Assembly (NCBI GenBank): GCA_026390015.1
Contig: JAPLGS010000076.1
Location: 1 to 35,915, forward strand
Direction: 5' to 3'
Source of the DNA: Chloroflexota bacterium
GTDB taxonomy: Bacteria; Chloroflexota; Anaerolineae; Anaerolineales; Villigracilaceae
DNA: 35,915 bases
The position numbers and the translations under genes were made by a program. A model generated the notes under the pieces. It made no database searches, was not told the DNA's origin, and was given only the letters and a program-made list of their open reading frames with translations. Positions 8,061 to 15,060 of this stretch are shown piece after piece (the stretch's first letter is position 1; each line of letters begins with the position of its first letter).

Positions 8061-9052
8061 TTCATCTCCTCCTTCCTACCCTCGTGCTTGGTCCAGCGGC
8101 GCGGCATGGGCAACCCTTCATCCTTCTTGCGCGGCGCGGCTGGCTCTTGTGTGACAGGTACTTCAATGCCGAGATTTGCCAGCGCGTTGCGCGAGCTGAC
8201 GAGTTCCAAGCCAATGCCCAGCTTGCCAGGCTCCTTGCCAAAGGCGAGTCCCATCAATTGTGTGAAGAACAATACCGGCATGTGGTAGTTTGTGCCGAAG
8301 AAATGGTTGGTTTCGTTTTGATACGCGTCAATATTCATCTGACACATTGGGCAGACTGTGACCATCATATGCGCGCTGCGCTCGGATGCGTCAGAGATGA
8401 GTCTGCGGATTAACTCGAAAGCAGATTCAGGTCCGATCTGAGTCATGTGTCCGCCGCAGCATTCTGTCGTGAGTGGATAATCGATCACGTCTGCGCCTAA
8501 GGCGCGCAGTAGGTCGTCTAATTCTGTGGGATGCTCATGGTCAGACCAGCGATGTTGATAATCAGGCCGCGGCAACATACATCCCATGTATGGCACGACC
8601 TTGAGTCCGCTCAAAGGGCGTACGACTTTACTTCGGATGGCTTCCAGCCCCACGTCATAGACAAGAATGTCGATCAGGTGACGCACATCGAGCGTGCCCG
8701 CTTTATATTCCAATCCACCAGCGGCAAGAGCTTCATTTACTTTCGCACCTAAAGTTGGGCGCTCCTGCATGTAGTAATCCGCTTTGGCAAGGTTGAGATA
8801 ACAAGCCGAGCACGGCGCAACGACCGTACGCGTGCCATTCATTTGCTTTGTGGCGAGTGCAAGGTTGCGAGCGATCAACGAATAGGCGGGGATTAGATTG
8901 ATGCCAAGATATTCGGTCGCGCCGCAACAGTTCCAATCTTCGATCTCTTCCAAATGCAGATCAAGCGGCTCGACGATTGAATTGAGAGATTCCATATACG
9001 CCTTCGCGCTGGAATCCATTGAACAACCTGGGTATAAAAGATATTTGTTCAT
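8057..9052 (-). CDS. hdrB: heterodisulfide reductase subunit B-like (CCG domains)
   Basis: Protein of 331 residues with two CCG (cysteine-rich) domains that, in methanogens, hold the two noncubane [4Fe-4S] clusters reducing CoM-S-S-CoB. First set: Cys10, Cys42-Cys43 (NCCGATEY), Cys81 and Cys84 (CSAC). Second set: GC in VVPYMGCMLPRP, ECCGGHMTQ, and CPMCQMN. All cysteines of both sets are present, so the catalytic clusters should form. The terminus after about residue 285 is a variable extension ending in a charged tail. ATGA overlaps link it to hdrC upstream and hdrA downstream. CoM and CoB are not expected in this host, so the physiological disulfide or other acceptor is unknown. Confidence 0.93.
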   Translation of the reverse strand: MNKYLLYPGCSMDSSAKAYMESLNSIVEPLDLHLEEIEDWNCCGATEYLGINLIPAYSLIARNLALATKQMNGTRTVVAPCSACYLNLAKADYYMQERPTLGAKVNEALAAGGLEYKAGTLDVRHLIDILVYDVGLEAIRSKVVRPLSGLKVVPYMGCMLPRPDYQHRWSDHEHPTELDDLLRALGADVIDYPLTTECCGGHMTQIGPESAFELIRRLISDASERSAHMMVTVCPMCQMNIDAYQNETNHFFGTNYHMPVLFFTQLMGLAFGKEPGKLGIGLELVSSRNALANLGIEVPVTQEPAAPRKKDEGLPMPRRWTKHEGRKEEMK

Positions 9053-9645
9053 GAGGTCAACTCCAGTTGTTTGGCGCGGTTCAATATTTTTGTCAATTGA
9101 TCGATGTGTTTGATTTTTTTCGGTATGATCGCCATGCGCCCCTTTGTGATCATGCCAAAGCCCATTGGCATCATGCCTGGCAGGCGTAACGGGAAATGTC
9201 TAAGATAATGTCGTGTTGCCAGTCCAAGTTCATAACCACGGCCAAAGGTCTCGACCATGCCAACAAAGGTCTGCGAGAAATGGGGCGCTGTTGAGTCGGT
9301 ATATAATTTTGCGTGGATCGCCATGCCCTTAAGTGTGTACATCACATCCGCAATATGTACCTCCTGCGGACAGCGCACCACGCAGTGATAGCAGGAAACA
9401 CACAACCACGGAGTGTTACTGCGCAGAACTTCCTCGCGGATGCCCGCCCGTAGCATGGCGAACAACATGCGCGGCGTGTGATCCATATCCTCGGCAACAG
9501 GGCAGGAGCCTCCACAAGTTCCGCATTGGATGCACATCTCCAAATGCGAAACCCCCGCCGTCTTCATGCTGACTTCATGTAAAAGGGAAAGATCTTCTTC
9601 GCGGTTCATTCCCGCGCGGACTCTTTCATCTGTCATCTGGGGCAT
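9049..9645 (-). CDS. hdrC: heterodisulfide reductase subunit C-like ferredoxin
   Basis: Iron-sulfur subunit of about 198 residues that carries electrons from HdrA to HdrB. Two complete [4Fe-4S] motifs are visible, CIQCGTCGGSCP and CVSCYHCVVRCP, followed by a helical C-terminal half typical of HdrC/GlpC-like proteins. ATG 9645 is preferred over the in-frame start at 9690 because GGAGG lies 4-5 bases upstream. It is the first gene of the seven-gene operon. A candidate promoter and a Crp/Fnr-like site lie about 120 bases upstream. Confidence 0.92.
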   Translation of the reverse strand: MPQMTDERVRAGMNREEDLSLLHEVSMKTAGVSHLEMCIQCGTCGGSCPVAEDMDHTPRMLFAMLRAGIREEVLRSNTPWLCVSCYHCVVRCPQEVHIADVMYTLKGMAIHAKLYTDSTAPHFSQTFVGMVETFGRGYELGLATRHYLRHFPLRLPGMMPMGFGMITKGRMAIIPKKIKHIDQLTKILNRAKQLELTS

Positions 9646-9766
9646 AGTGCCTCCGTGCTTTTGCAACTCTACCTGCCGCGTAAAGGACACGACAGACCTA
9701 AATCAGTTGCTGCTCGGTACGATAGGAATCGTCCATTTGCAGTAAAAATCAAATCCCCTACCTATT

Positions 9767-9788
9767 ATTATAGTGATTTATTTCACAA
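9767..9788 (-). promoter_or_regulatory. candidate promoter and Crp/Fnr-like site of the hdr-mvh operon
   Basis: On the minus strand the box TATAAT occupies 9772-9767, and TTGTGAAATAAATCACTA (9788-9771) matches the Crp/Fnr-family half-site pattern TGTGA-N6-TCACA with one mismatch. The site sits between the -10 and the expected -35 position, and no good -35 hexamer is seen. This placement would fit repression as well as activation. Function is inferred. Confidence 0.4.
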
Positions 9789-9865
9789 TAAGAAGTGACA
9801 AAAATAACCTAACCAGCCTGACAAAACTCTATTTTCGCAAAAGAAGATTTCAGCGCCGAATCAAA

Positions 9866-9922
9866 AATAATCCCGCAGGTTGAATGGCTTTTATGCGTCT
9901 GCCAACAACCTGCGGGATTATT
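9866..9922 (-). terminator. intrinsic terminator after the zinc-ribbon protein gene
   Basis: A perfect 17-base stem (9866-9882 with 9906-9922; core ATCCCGCAGG) has a 23-base loop. On the minus strand it is followed by a T-rich run, 20 bases past the stop at 9943. Confidence 0.75.
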
Positions 9923-9942
9923 CGAACTATTCACGATTTTTG

Positions 9943-10845
9943 TTATTCTTCCTGACGCCTAATTCTTGCTCCGCACACACGGCAGAAGCGGTCATTGGTT
10001 TTTGCGCGTGTACCACATTGAGGACAATATGATTCTTCGTCGCCCTCTTCATTTTCCTGCGGGGTGTGGTGGATCCTGCGGCGTGTTTTCTTAGTGGAGT
10101 TGCGGCCTGCCAGCCAGTAATAGATAAGCCCGCCCACGATCAGTACGATTCCGATGCCCCCGATAATATAAGGCAGTGAATTATTCAATGAGACCCGGCC
10201 CGGGGTATTTTCATCCACAGGCGCGGCAGGTTGAACTCCCTGCGGAGGTGAGGCCAGCGTGTCGGTTGTTTTTGTATACTTTAGATCCAAAGTGAATTGT
10301 TCACCGCTTTTCAGTTTGATAGCGCCGCTCTCGTAATAGGTAAGCCCGCTTTCTACAACTGCCGGCCCAAGTTTGGGAGTCGTGGAAAGCGCAGAAGTAT
10401 CTAATGGCTCAAGCACACGGATTCCAAATGCGTCTACCGCATAATCGCCATTCCATAAATAGGAAAAAGTGCGCTCATGTACTTTTATTGTGATCGGCAG
10501 ATAATACTCAAAACGTGCTTTGGGATTGTTCAAATTTACTGTGAAAGCCTGTAAGCTGCCCTTCTTCGTTGGCCCTTCATAAACGGCGTTGACCAGACTT
10601 CCGTCGGCTGAATAGGTTGCCACAGCCACCAGGTTGGCATCCTGTGGAATATGGAAAGTCATCTTGACCGGGAAGAGCGTGGTGGCTGGCAGTTCAAAAT
10701 CTGCGAGTACCAACATGCTGGGCTGGTCATATTCAGGCCATAACTGAATGTTCATGCCAGTCAAGGTCACGTTGCCTTGCGCCGCTGTCATGGAAGGGAA
10801 TATTAATAACATCCCCATTGTTAAAATTAAGAACCACTTGCGCAT
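9943..10845 (-). CDS. exported, membrane-anchored zinc-ribbon protein of unknown function
   Basis: No function recognised. The 300-residue protein starts with a signal peptide (MRKWFLILTM, hydrophobic to about residue 19, then TAAQG as a likely cleavage region). A beta-rich extracytoplasmic part of about 200 residues follows, then a single membrane helix at about 226-246. The cytoplasmic tail is basic then acidic (TRRR, NEEGDEE) and ends in a zinc ribbon with Cys274/Cys277 and Cys288/Cys291. ATG 10845 is preferred over the longer frame to 10887 because GGAGG lies 7 bases upstream and the signal peptide begins there. It stands alone between the hdr operon and panE with its own terminator. Confidence 0.8.
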   Translation of the reverse strand: MRKWFLILTMGMLLIFPSMTAAQGNVTLTGMNIQLWPEYDQPSMLVLADFELPATTLFPVKMTFHIPQDANLVAVATYSADGSLVNAVYEGPTKKGSLQAFTVNLNNPKARFEYYLPITIKVHERTFSYLWNGDYAVDAFGIRVLEPLDTSALSTTPKLGPAVVESGLTYYESGAIKLKSGEQFTLDLKYTKTTDTLASPPQGVQPAAPVDENTPGRVSLNNSLPYIIGGIGIVLIVGGLIYYWLAGRNSTKKTRRRIHHTPQENEEGDEESYCPQCGTRAKTNDRFCRVCGARIRRQEE

Positions 10846-10924
10846 CGAAATACCTCCGAACATAAAAAGTTTCCTGTATCTTACCATGCCCGGAAAGTAG
10901 CGGATATCCCCAGAACATCGAGAT

Positions 10925-11833
10925 TTAAATATGGCTTGCGGTAGCGCGTACCAATTGCCAGCAGGCGCGATTGTAAGGCGTGGGAATTCCGTGGAACTCA
11001 GCGCGCCTTGTTACCGCGCCGCAGATGGCGTCAATTTCAGTGGGAGCGCCGCGGCGCACATCCTGGAACATCGAGGAATGATTCGTGGCGGTCTGACGCG
11101 CCACATCTTCCGCCGCACGGACAGGATTGCTGAATGGCAAACTTACATTTTCAGCGATCGCAACTTCCGCTGTTTCACGCGCCAGCGACGCCATTACTTT
11201 GCGGGCGTTTGGATGTGACAGCAATTCACCGTTTGAGATCCTCAGCAAAGCAGTCAGCGGATTGATCGCGGAGTTGATGACCAGTTTGCCCCAAATGAGC
11301 GACTTGGCATCGTTCACGATATGCAAATTAAAATTGGAGGATCGCAGAATCGCTTCAAGCGGACCGAAGGCCGGATTCCGTTCAATGGAGATTATCCCAT
11401 CCCCGCCTGCGCGCACCAAGCCCGGGCCAAGCAGAGTCGCGCCAGTGGTGGTAATGCCGATTGCAACCCGGCCAGCTCCCAGGTCATGCGAGAGTATTTC
11501 ACGGTTGCCGAGTCCATTTTGGAGAGTCAGCGCGAGTCCATCATCCGCAAGAGATTTTTTCAATTGGTTTGCCGCGCGTTCCGTCTGCCACGACTTGACC
11601 AGCACCAGCGCAAATTTCACGCCGCTCACTTCATAGGGATCATCCGTCGCGTGGACTTTGTACGCGCGTTCATTTCCATTTGCGTCTATAATGCGCGCGC
11701 CGTTTTTCTGCAAGGCGCGCAGTCCGTGTTTCCAAGTTCCAAGCATGGATACGGAGTGACCCGCTTCGCTCAAGCGCGCCGCGAAGAGTGTGGCTAACGC
11801 GCCGGTACCGACCAGAAGAATATCATTTTTCAT
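10925..11833 (-). CDS. panE: 2-dehydropantoate 2-reductase
   Basis: NADPH-dependent reductase (302 residues) that converts 2-dehydropantoate to pantoate in pantothenate and coenzyme A synthesis. The N-terminal Rossmann motif VGTGALATLFAARL is clear. The C-terminal domain contains the conserved catalytic-lysine segment LIWGKLVINSAINPLTAL and the EIDAICGAV stretch with Asp/Glu for substrate binding. Length is normal. ATG 11833 follows AAGGAAATAA. It is downstream of panB on the same strand, so the two consecutive pathway steps are probably one transcription unit, but a 135-base dispersed repeat separates them. Confidence 0.92.
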   Translation of the reverse strand: MKNDILLVGTGALATLFAARLSEAGHSVSMLGTWKHGLRALQKNGARIIDANGNERAYKVHATDDPYEVSGVKFALVLVKSWQTERAANQLKKSLADDGLALTLQNGLGNREILSHDLGAGRVAIGITTTGATLLGPGLVRAGGDGIISIERNPAFGPLEAILRSSNFNLHIVNDAKSLIWGKLVINSAINPLTALLRISNGELLSHPNARKVMASLARETAEVAIAENVSLPFSNPVRAAEDVARQTATNHSSMFQDVRRGAPTEIDAICGAVTRRAEFHGIPTPYNRACWQLVRATASHI

Positions 11834-11845
11834 TTATTTCCTTTT

Positions 11846-11980
11846 ATGTTGTTGCGAGGAGGGCGTTGGTTGTCTAGTAGGGCGCTCCAGTTCTTTGCCC
11901 GTATCGAGACATTGGCTGCAAAGCAACCTCCTGAAAGTGAAGATTGCTTCGGGCGAAAGCCACCGCCCTCGCAATGACAT
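11846..11980. repeat. dispersed repeat with imperfect terminal inverted ends between panB and panE
   Basis: The left end ATGTTGTTGCGAGGAGGGCG (11846-11865) and the right end CGCCCTCGCAATGACAT (11964-11980) are inverted copies with a small insertion. The internal word agattgcttcgggc is typical of a repeat I recall as common between genes in many bacteria. It starts 3 bases after the panB stop and ends 12 bases before the panE start. Confidence 0.6.
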
Positions 11981-11983
11981 GCT

Positions 11984-12865
11984 TTATTTTAGAAATTCTT
12001 TCCATTCTTCAGCGCTCATCTCAACGGTATGTTCAACAGCGGGGAAGCGTTTTGTTTCCACATCATCGAGGTAATCAGCGAAAGCCTTGTTCATCACTTC
12101 ATGCAAATTCGCATACTGCTTGACGAATTTCGGCGTGAAGCGTTCAAAGAGACCAAGCAGGTCATGCGTGACCAGCACCTGTCCGTCACAGCCGGCGCCC
12201 GCGCCGATGCCAATAGTAGGAATGGAAATTTGTTTGGAAATATATTCGGCCAGTTGCGCCGGAACAGATTCCAGCACGAGGCTGAATGCGCCAGCATCCT
12301 CAAGAATTTTTGCATCTTCAAGCAGACGTTTTGCCGCAGAAGCAGTTTTACCCTGCGCGCGAAATCCGCCAAGTTGATGGACAGATTGCGGCGTGAGTCC
12401 GAGATGTCCCATCACTGGAATGCCCGTGCCTACAATTGCGCGGACTGCATCTGCGCGTTCGCGCCCGCCTTCGAGTTTGACCGCGTCCATGCCGGCCTGC
12501 TGTAAAAATCGCCCTGCATTACGGACCGCTTCTTCAGTTGAAACTTGATATGACATGAACGGCATGTCGCCCACCAGCAGCGCGGATTTCGCTCCGCGTG
12601 AAACTGCGCGCGCGTGATGCAGCATCTCTTCCATGGTGACGGGTAATGTATTTTCGTAACCAAGAACAACCATCCCCAGCGAATCGCCGACGAGGATGGA
12701 ATCAATACCAGCCTTGTCTATCGCCATTGCGGTGGGATAGTCATAGGCTGTGAGCATGGTAATCGGTTCGCCGCATTCCTTCTTCTGGCGGAACGTGAGC
12801 GTGGTCACCTTCTTGCGTTGTGACGTACTGGGGGAAATTGTTGTGGTTGACGTGGTACCCTCCAA
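11984..12865 (-). CDS. panB: 3-methyl-2-oxobutanoate hydroxymethyltransferase
   Basis: Transfers a hydroxymethyl group from methylene-tetrahydrofolate to 3-methyl-2-oxobutanoate, the first committed step of pantothenate synthesis. Family motifs are [23 protein letters not shown] (metal-binding Asp), [32 protein letters not shown] and [14 protein letters not shown]. The core is complete. The start is uncertain: no ATG is available. The longest frame begins at TTG 12865, but GGAGG lies just downstream of that codon, 5 bases before an ACG at 12853, and a GTG at 12808 is a third choice. Coordinates give the longest frame. It precedes panE. Confidence 0.93.
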   Translation of the reverse strand: MEGTTSTTTISPSTSQRKKVTTLTFRQKKECGEPITMLTAYDYPTAMAIDKAGIDSILVGDSLGMVVLGYENTLPVTMEEMLHHARAVSRGAKSALLVGDMPFMSYQVSTEEAVRNAGRFLQQAGMDAVKLEGGRERADAVRAIVGTGIPVMGHLGLTPQSVHQLGGFRAQGKTASAAKRLLEDAKILEDAGAFSLVLESVPAQLAEYISKQISIPTIGIGAGAGCDGQVLVTHDLLGLFERFTPKFVKQYANLHEVMNKAFADYLDDVETKRFPAVEHTVEMSAEEWKEFLK

Positions 12866-13058
12866 GTTAGGTAGAGTCCGGATTGCGTGTTGATTTGGTT
12901 TGAAAGATTAACTCCGTCACGTTCACAAGGATACGTGCGGTGTGGACATTATTCCACAAAACGATGATTTTGGCTATTGCATTTCTTATTGTTTGACTAT
13001 GATGGAATGGCGTTTCTTACGAGTTGTAAAGGATTTCAGAAGTCAGGTTAATAAGCAG

Positions 13059-13064
13059 TATAAT
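13059..13064 (+). promoter_or_regulatory. -10 box upstream of the YtxH-type gene
   Basis: TATAAT lies 54 bases before the ATG at 13119 in an AT-rich stretch. The -35 match (TTCAGA, 18 bases upstream) is weak. The rest of the 12866-13118 gap shows nothing recognisable. Confidence 0.4.
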
Positions 13065-13118
13065 ATTTTTATCAACATCACTTGTCATCAAAGTGACATA
13101 TAAAATGGAGAAATTGAT

Positions 13119-13337
13119 ATGCGTAGAATGTTAGGTTTTCTAATCGGAATTTTTGTTGGCGCGTTGGTGGGGTCCACGGTGGCATTGCTCATGGCGCCTG
13201 AGTCAGGTGAGAAACTGCGCGGTGAGTTGCGCGATCGCGGCCAGGGCTTTATGCACGATGTTCAGCACGCGGCAGATTCACGCAAGATCGAATTACGCGG
13301 GCGGTTGGATTCCCTGCGCGCGCCAAGGGATTTTTAG
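13119..13337 (+). CDS. small YtxH-domain-like membrane protein
   Basis: 72-residue protein with an N-terminal membrane helix (residues about 4-25, GFLIGIFVGALVGSTVALL) followed by the MAPESGEKLR motif typical of YtxH-type small proteins, then a charged amphipathic tail. The family is linked to envelope or general stress in other bacteria, but its molecular role is not known. GGAG lies 8 bases before ATG. It is monocistronic and faces the glycosyltransferase gene across a repeat region. Confidence 0.8.
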   Translation: MRRMLGFLIGIFVGALVGSTVALLMAPESGEKLRGELRDRGQGFMHDVQHAADSRKIELRGRLDSLRAPRDF

Positions 13338-13340
13338 AAG

Positions 13341-13421
13341 TAAGAACGTAAAGATGTAAGAACGTAAACAAGTACACAGGCACACAGGTAAAACTTATCT
13401 ACTTGTCTACTTGTCTACTTG
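13341..13421. repeat. cluster of short tandem repeats, including TCTACTTG x3
   Basis: TAAGAACGTAAA occurs at 13341-13352 and 13357-13368 (16-base period). TCTACTTG is repeated three times from 13398 to 13421, and ACAAGTA at 13369 is its inverted partner. The stop codon and last residues of the glycosyltransferase gene (stop at 13399-13401) lie inside the octamer array. Confidence 0.8.
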
Positions 13422-14568
13422 TTTCCCTGACTACCTCTCCATAAAACTCCACCACTTTTTTCATATTCATCCCATAATCCGCGCGAGTGGAAATCATTTT
13501 TGCATTGAGATCTGCGGCTTCATTTCGCAGGTCTTCTCTTTGTATGGCCAGCAAAACCCCATCCGCGATGGATTGCGGATCGTTGGGATTCACAAGCAAG
13601 CCGTTGCGCCCGGGCGTGATCCATTCGCGGATGGATTCGAGGTCACCGGCAATTGGGAAACATCCGCAGGCGATGCCTTCGAGTAGGGAATTCGGTGTGC
13701 CATCGTGAATGGCGGGCGAGACCACAATTTGTGCGCTGCGAAACGTCTCAGCCATTTGAGTGTGTGAAAGTTGTGGATTCAATTGAACGGCGTGTTCGAT
13801 CTTTAATTCCTCGATCCATTTCAATGCCTGTGATTTCCCAGTCATTGAAGAAAAAATAAATTTTGCATCATTCCGTTTTTCCAACACAAGTGGAATAGCT
13901 TTGAAGTAAGCCTCGTTATTAACATAAGCGCGGAATCCGCGCGGATTAATGATGATCGGTCCCTTCACTGGAATTTGCGGCGGATAAAAAACATCGCTTC
14001 TGATTCCGCCGTTGCCGGGTGTGACCAAAGTGGGTTTCTCCACGATGAGTCCCCAAGCGTGCGCGAGGCGGATGTCACGTTCGCAATCGGCGTGGAGCGC
14101 GTGAGTCACGTTCATTGATTTGCGTGTATGGTATCTCATCAATGGTGTGGATGGCGCGTGCAGGGTAAAGTCATTGCCCCAAATGGAAATGAGCAATGGC
14201 ACACCGGCGTACGCATCCGCGGCGAGCATGCCTTCGTAAGGGACTCTCATCGCATGTACGAGATCAGGTTTAACTTCTTGGATGAAGGCGCGTAATTTTT
14301 GCGCGGAGCGGGAAATGGTCAACGGGCCGAACCACTGTCTGATAAGTGTACGCAGACCCGAGGTCCGCCCTGAAACACTGCCGGGTTGTGAAGTCTGCTT
14401 TTTAACCGCGCTAAAAGCTACGGATGTAATTTCCATCCGCTTATGTGGGAAATCCACAGCACAGGCGAAAGTGGATGCGAGATAGATTTCGTCACCGCGT
14501 TCTGCGAAATAACGGATCCAGTTTTGGGCGATCGGGGAGCGGCCATCGGCCACAAAGAGTAGTCTCAT
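13399..14568 (-). CDS. glycosyltransferase, GT4-like
   Basis: 389-residue retaining GT-B glycosyltransferase that probably adds a sugar to a cell-surface glycan. The N-terminal half has FVADGRSPIAQNWIRYF and the acceptor-side segment SIWGNDFTLHAPS. The C-terminal half has the nucleotide-sugar E-x7-E type region NSLLEGIACGCFPIAGD and GRNGLLVNPNDPQSIADGV. Donor and acceptor cannot be told from sequence. The ATG is 6 bases from a -10 box on the same strand and lacks a Shine-Dalgarno sequence, so the mRNA may be leaderless. The last residues (ETSRQVDK) are encoded by the octamer repeat, so the native C-terminus was probably a little different. Confidence 0.87.
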   Translation of the reverse strand: MRLLFVADGRSPIAQNWIRYFAERGDEIYLASTFACAVDFPHKRMEITSVAFSAVKKQTSQPGSVSGRTSGLRTLIRQWFGPLTISRSAQKLRAFIQEVKPDLVHAMRVPYEGMLAADAYAGVPLLISIWGNDFTLHAPSTPLMRYHTRKSMNVTHALHADCERDIRLAHAWGLIVEKPTLVTPGNGGIRSDVFYPPQIPVKGPIIINPRGFRAYVNNEAYFKAIPLVLEKRNDAKFIFSSMTGKSQALKWIEELKIEHAVQLNPQLSHTQMAETFRSAQIVVSPAIHDGTPNSLLEGIACGCFPIAGDLESIREWITPGRNGLLVNPNDPQSIADGVLLAIQREDLRNEAADLNAKMISTRADYGMNMKKVVEFYGEVVRETSRQVDK

Positions 14569-14574
14569 GCGGTG

Positions 14575-14580
14575 ATTATA
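14575..14580 (-). promoter_or_regulatory. -10 box of the glycosyltransferase gene (leaderless)
   Basis: On the minus strand TATAAT ends 6 bases before the ATG at 14568, putting the predicted transcript start at or next to the A of ATG. No convincing -35 hexamer is visible. Confidence 0.45.
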
Positions 14581-14586
14581 TACACA

Positions 14587-14615
14587 TTGCCCGTAAACGC
14601 GAGACGTAGTATATT
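14587..14615 (+). promoter_or_regulatory. promoter of the receiver-protein gene (leaderless)
   Basis: TTGCCC (14587-14592), a 17-base spacer, then TATATT (14610-14615), 7 bases before ATG 14623. The predicted transcript starts at about the ATG and there is no Shine-Dalgarno sequence. It overlaps the divergent glycosyltransferase promoter within a gap of 54 bases. Confidence 0.55.
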
Positions 14616-14622
14616 AACGTCT

Positions 14623-15006
14623 ATGAATAAAAAGCGCATCCTGATCGTTGAAGATAATATGGATACTTATGAGCTTGAGCGTTTCATCCTTGAAAAGAAT
14701 GGTTATGAAACTTTTCTGGCTGTGAATGGACGCGATGGCGTAGATGCTGTTCGCAAGCAAAGCCCAGATCTGATCATTATGGATCTATCCATGCCTGAGA
14801 TGGACGGTTGGACTGCGACCAGTTTGATCAAAAAGGATAAGTTGATATCCAATATCCCATTGATCGTTGTGACGGCTCACGCGCTGCCGGGTGATCGCCA
14901 GCGCGCGCTGGATGCGGGTTGTAATGAATACGTCACCAAACCAATGGATCTGCTTGATCTGGTCGATACCGTGAATCTATGGGTATACAAGGGTGCCTTG
15001 ATGTGA
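14623..15006 (+). CDS. stand-alone response regulator receiver protein (CheY-like)
   Basis: 127-residue single-domain receiver with no output domain. Conserved sites are the acidic pair in LIVEDN, the phosphoacceptor Asp in IIMDLSMPEMDG, the Thr in VVTAHALPGD and the Lys in EYVTKPMDL. It should take phosphate from a histidine kinase and act by protein contact. ATG 14623 was chosen because the receiver fold starts at KKRILIVEDN and a promoter ends 7 bases upstream. The kinase partner is not adjacent; the hybrid kinase at 17349-20570 is the nearest candidate. Confidence 0.9.
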   Translation: MNKKRILIVEDNMDTYELERFILEKNGYETFLAVNGRDGVDAVRKQSPDLIIMDLSMPEMDGWTATSLIKKDKLISNIPLIVVTAHALPGDRQRALDAGCNEYVTKPMDLLDLVDTVNLWVYKGALM

Positions 15007-15060
15007 TGGGTTCCAGCGCGGCTGGCTATATCAAATAAAAAAATATCAAAAGGAAAATAT

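Noticed and set aside
2577-9645. Archaeal (methanogen) origin of the contig
   Set aside because: The same contig has tmRNA, clpC, two-component kinases and bacterial ribosome sites and promoters, so the host is bacterial even if the operon was acquired.
13341-13421. Possible CRISPR array
   Set aside because: Units are 8 and 16 bases with no spacers, and there are no cas genes.
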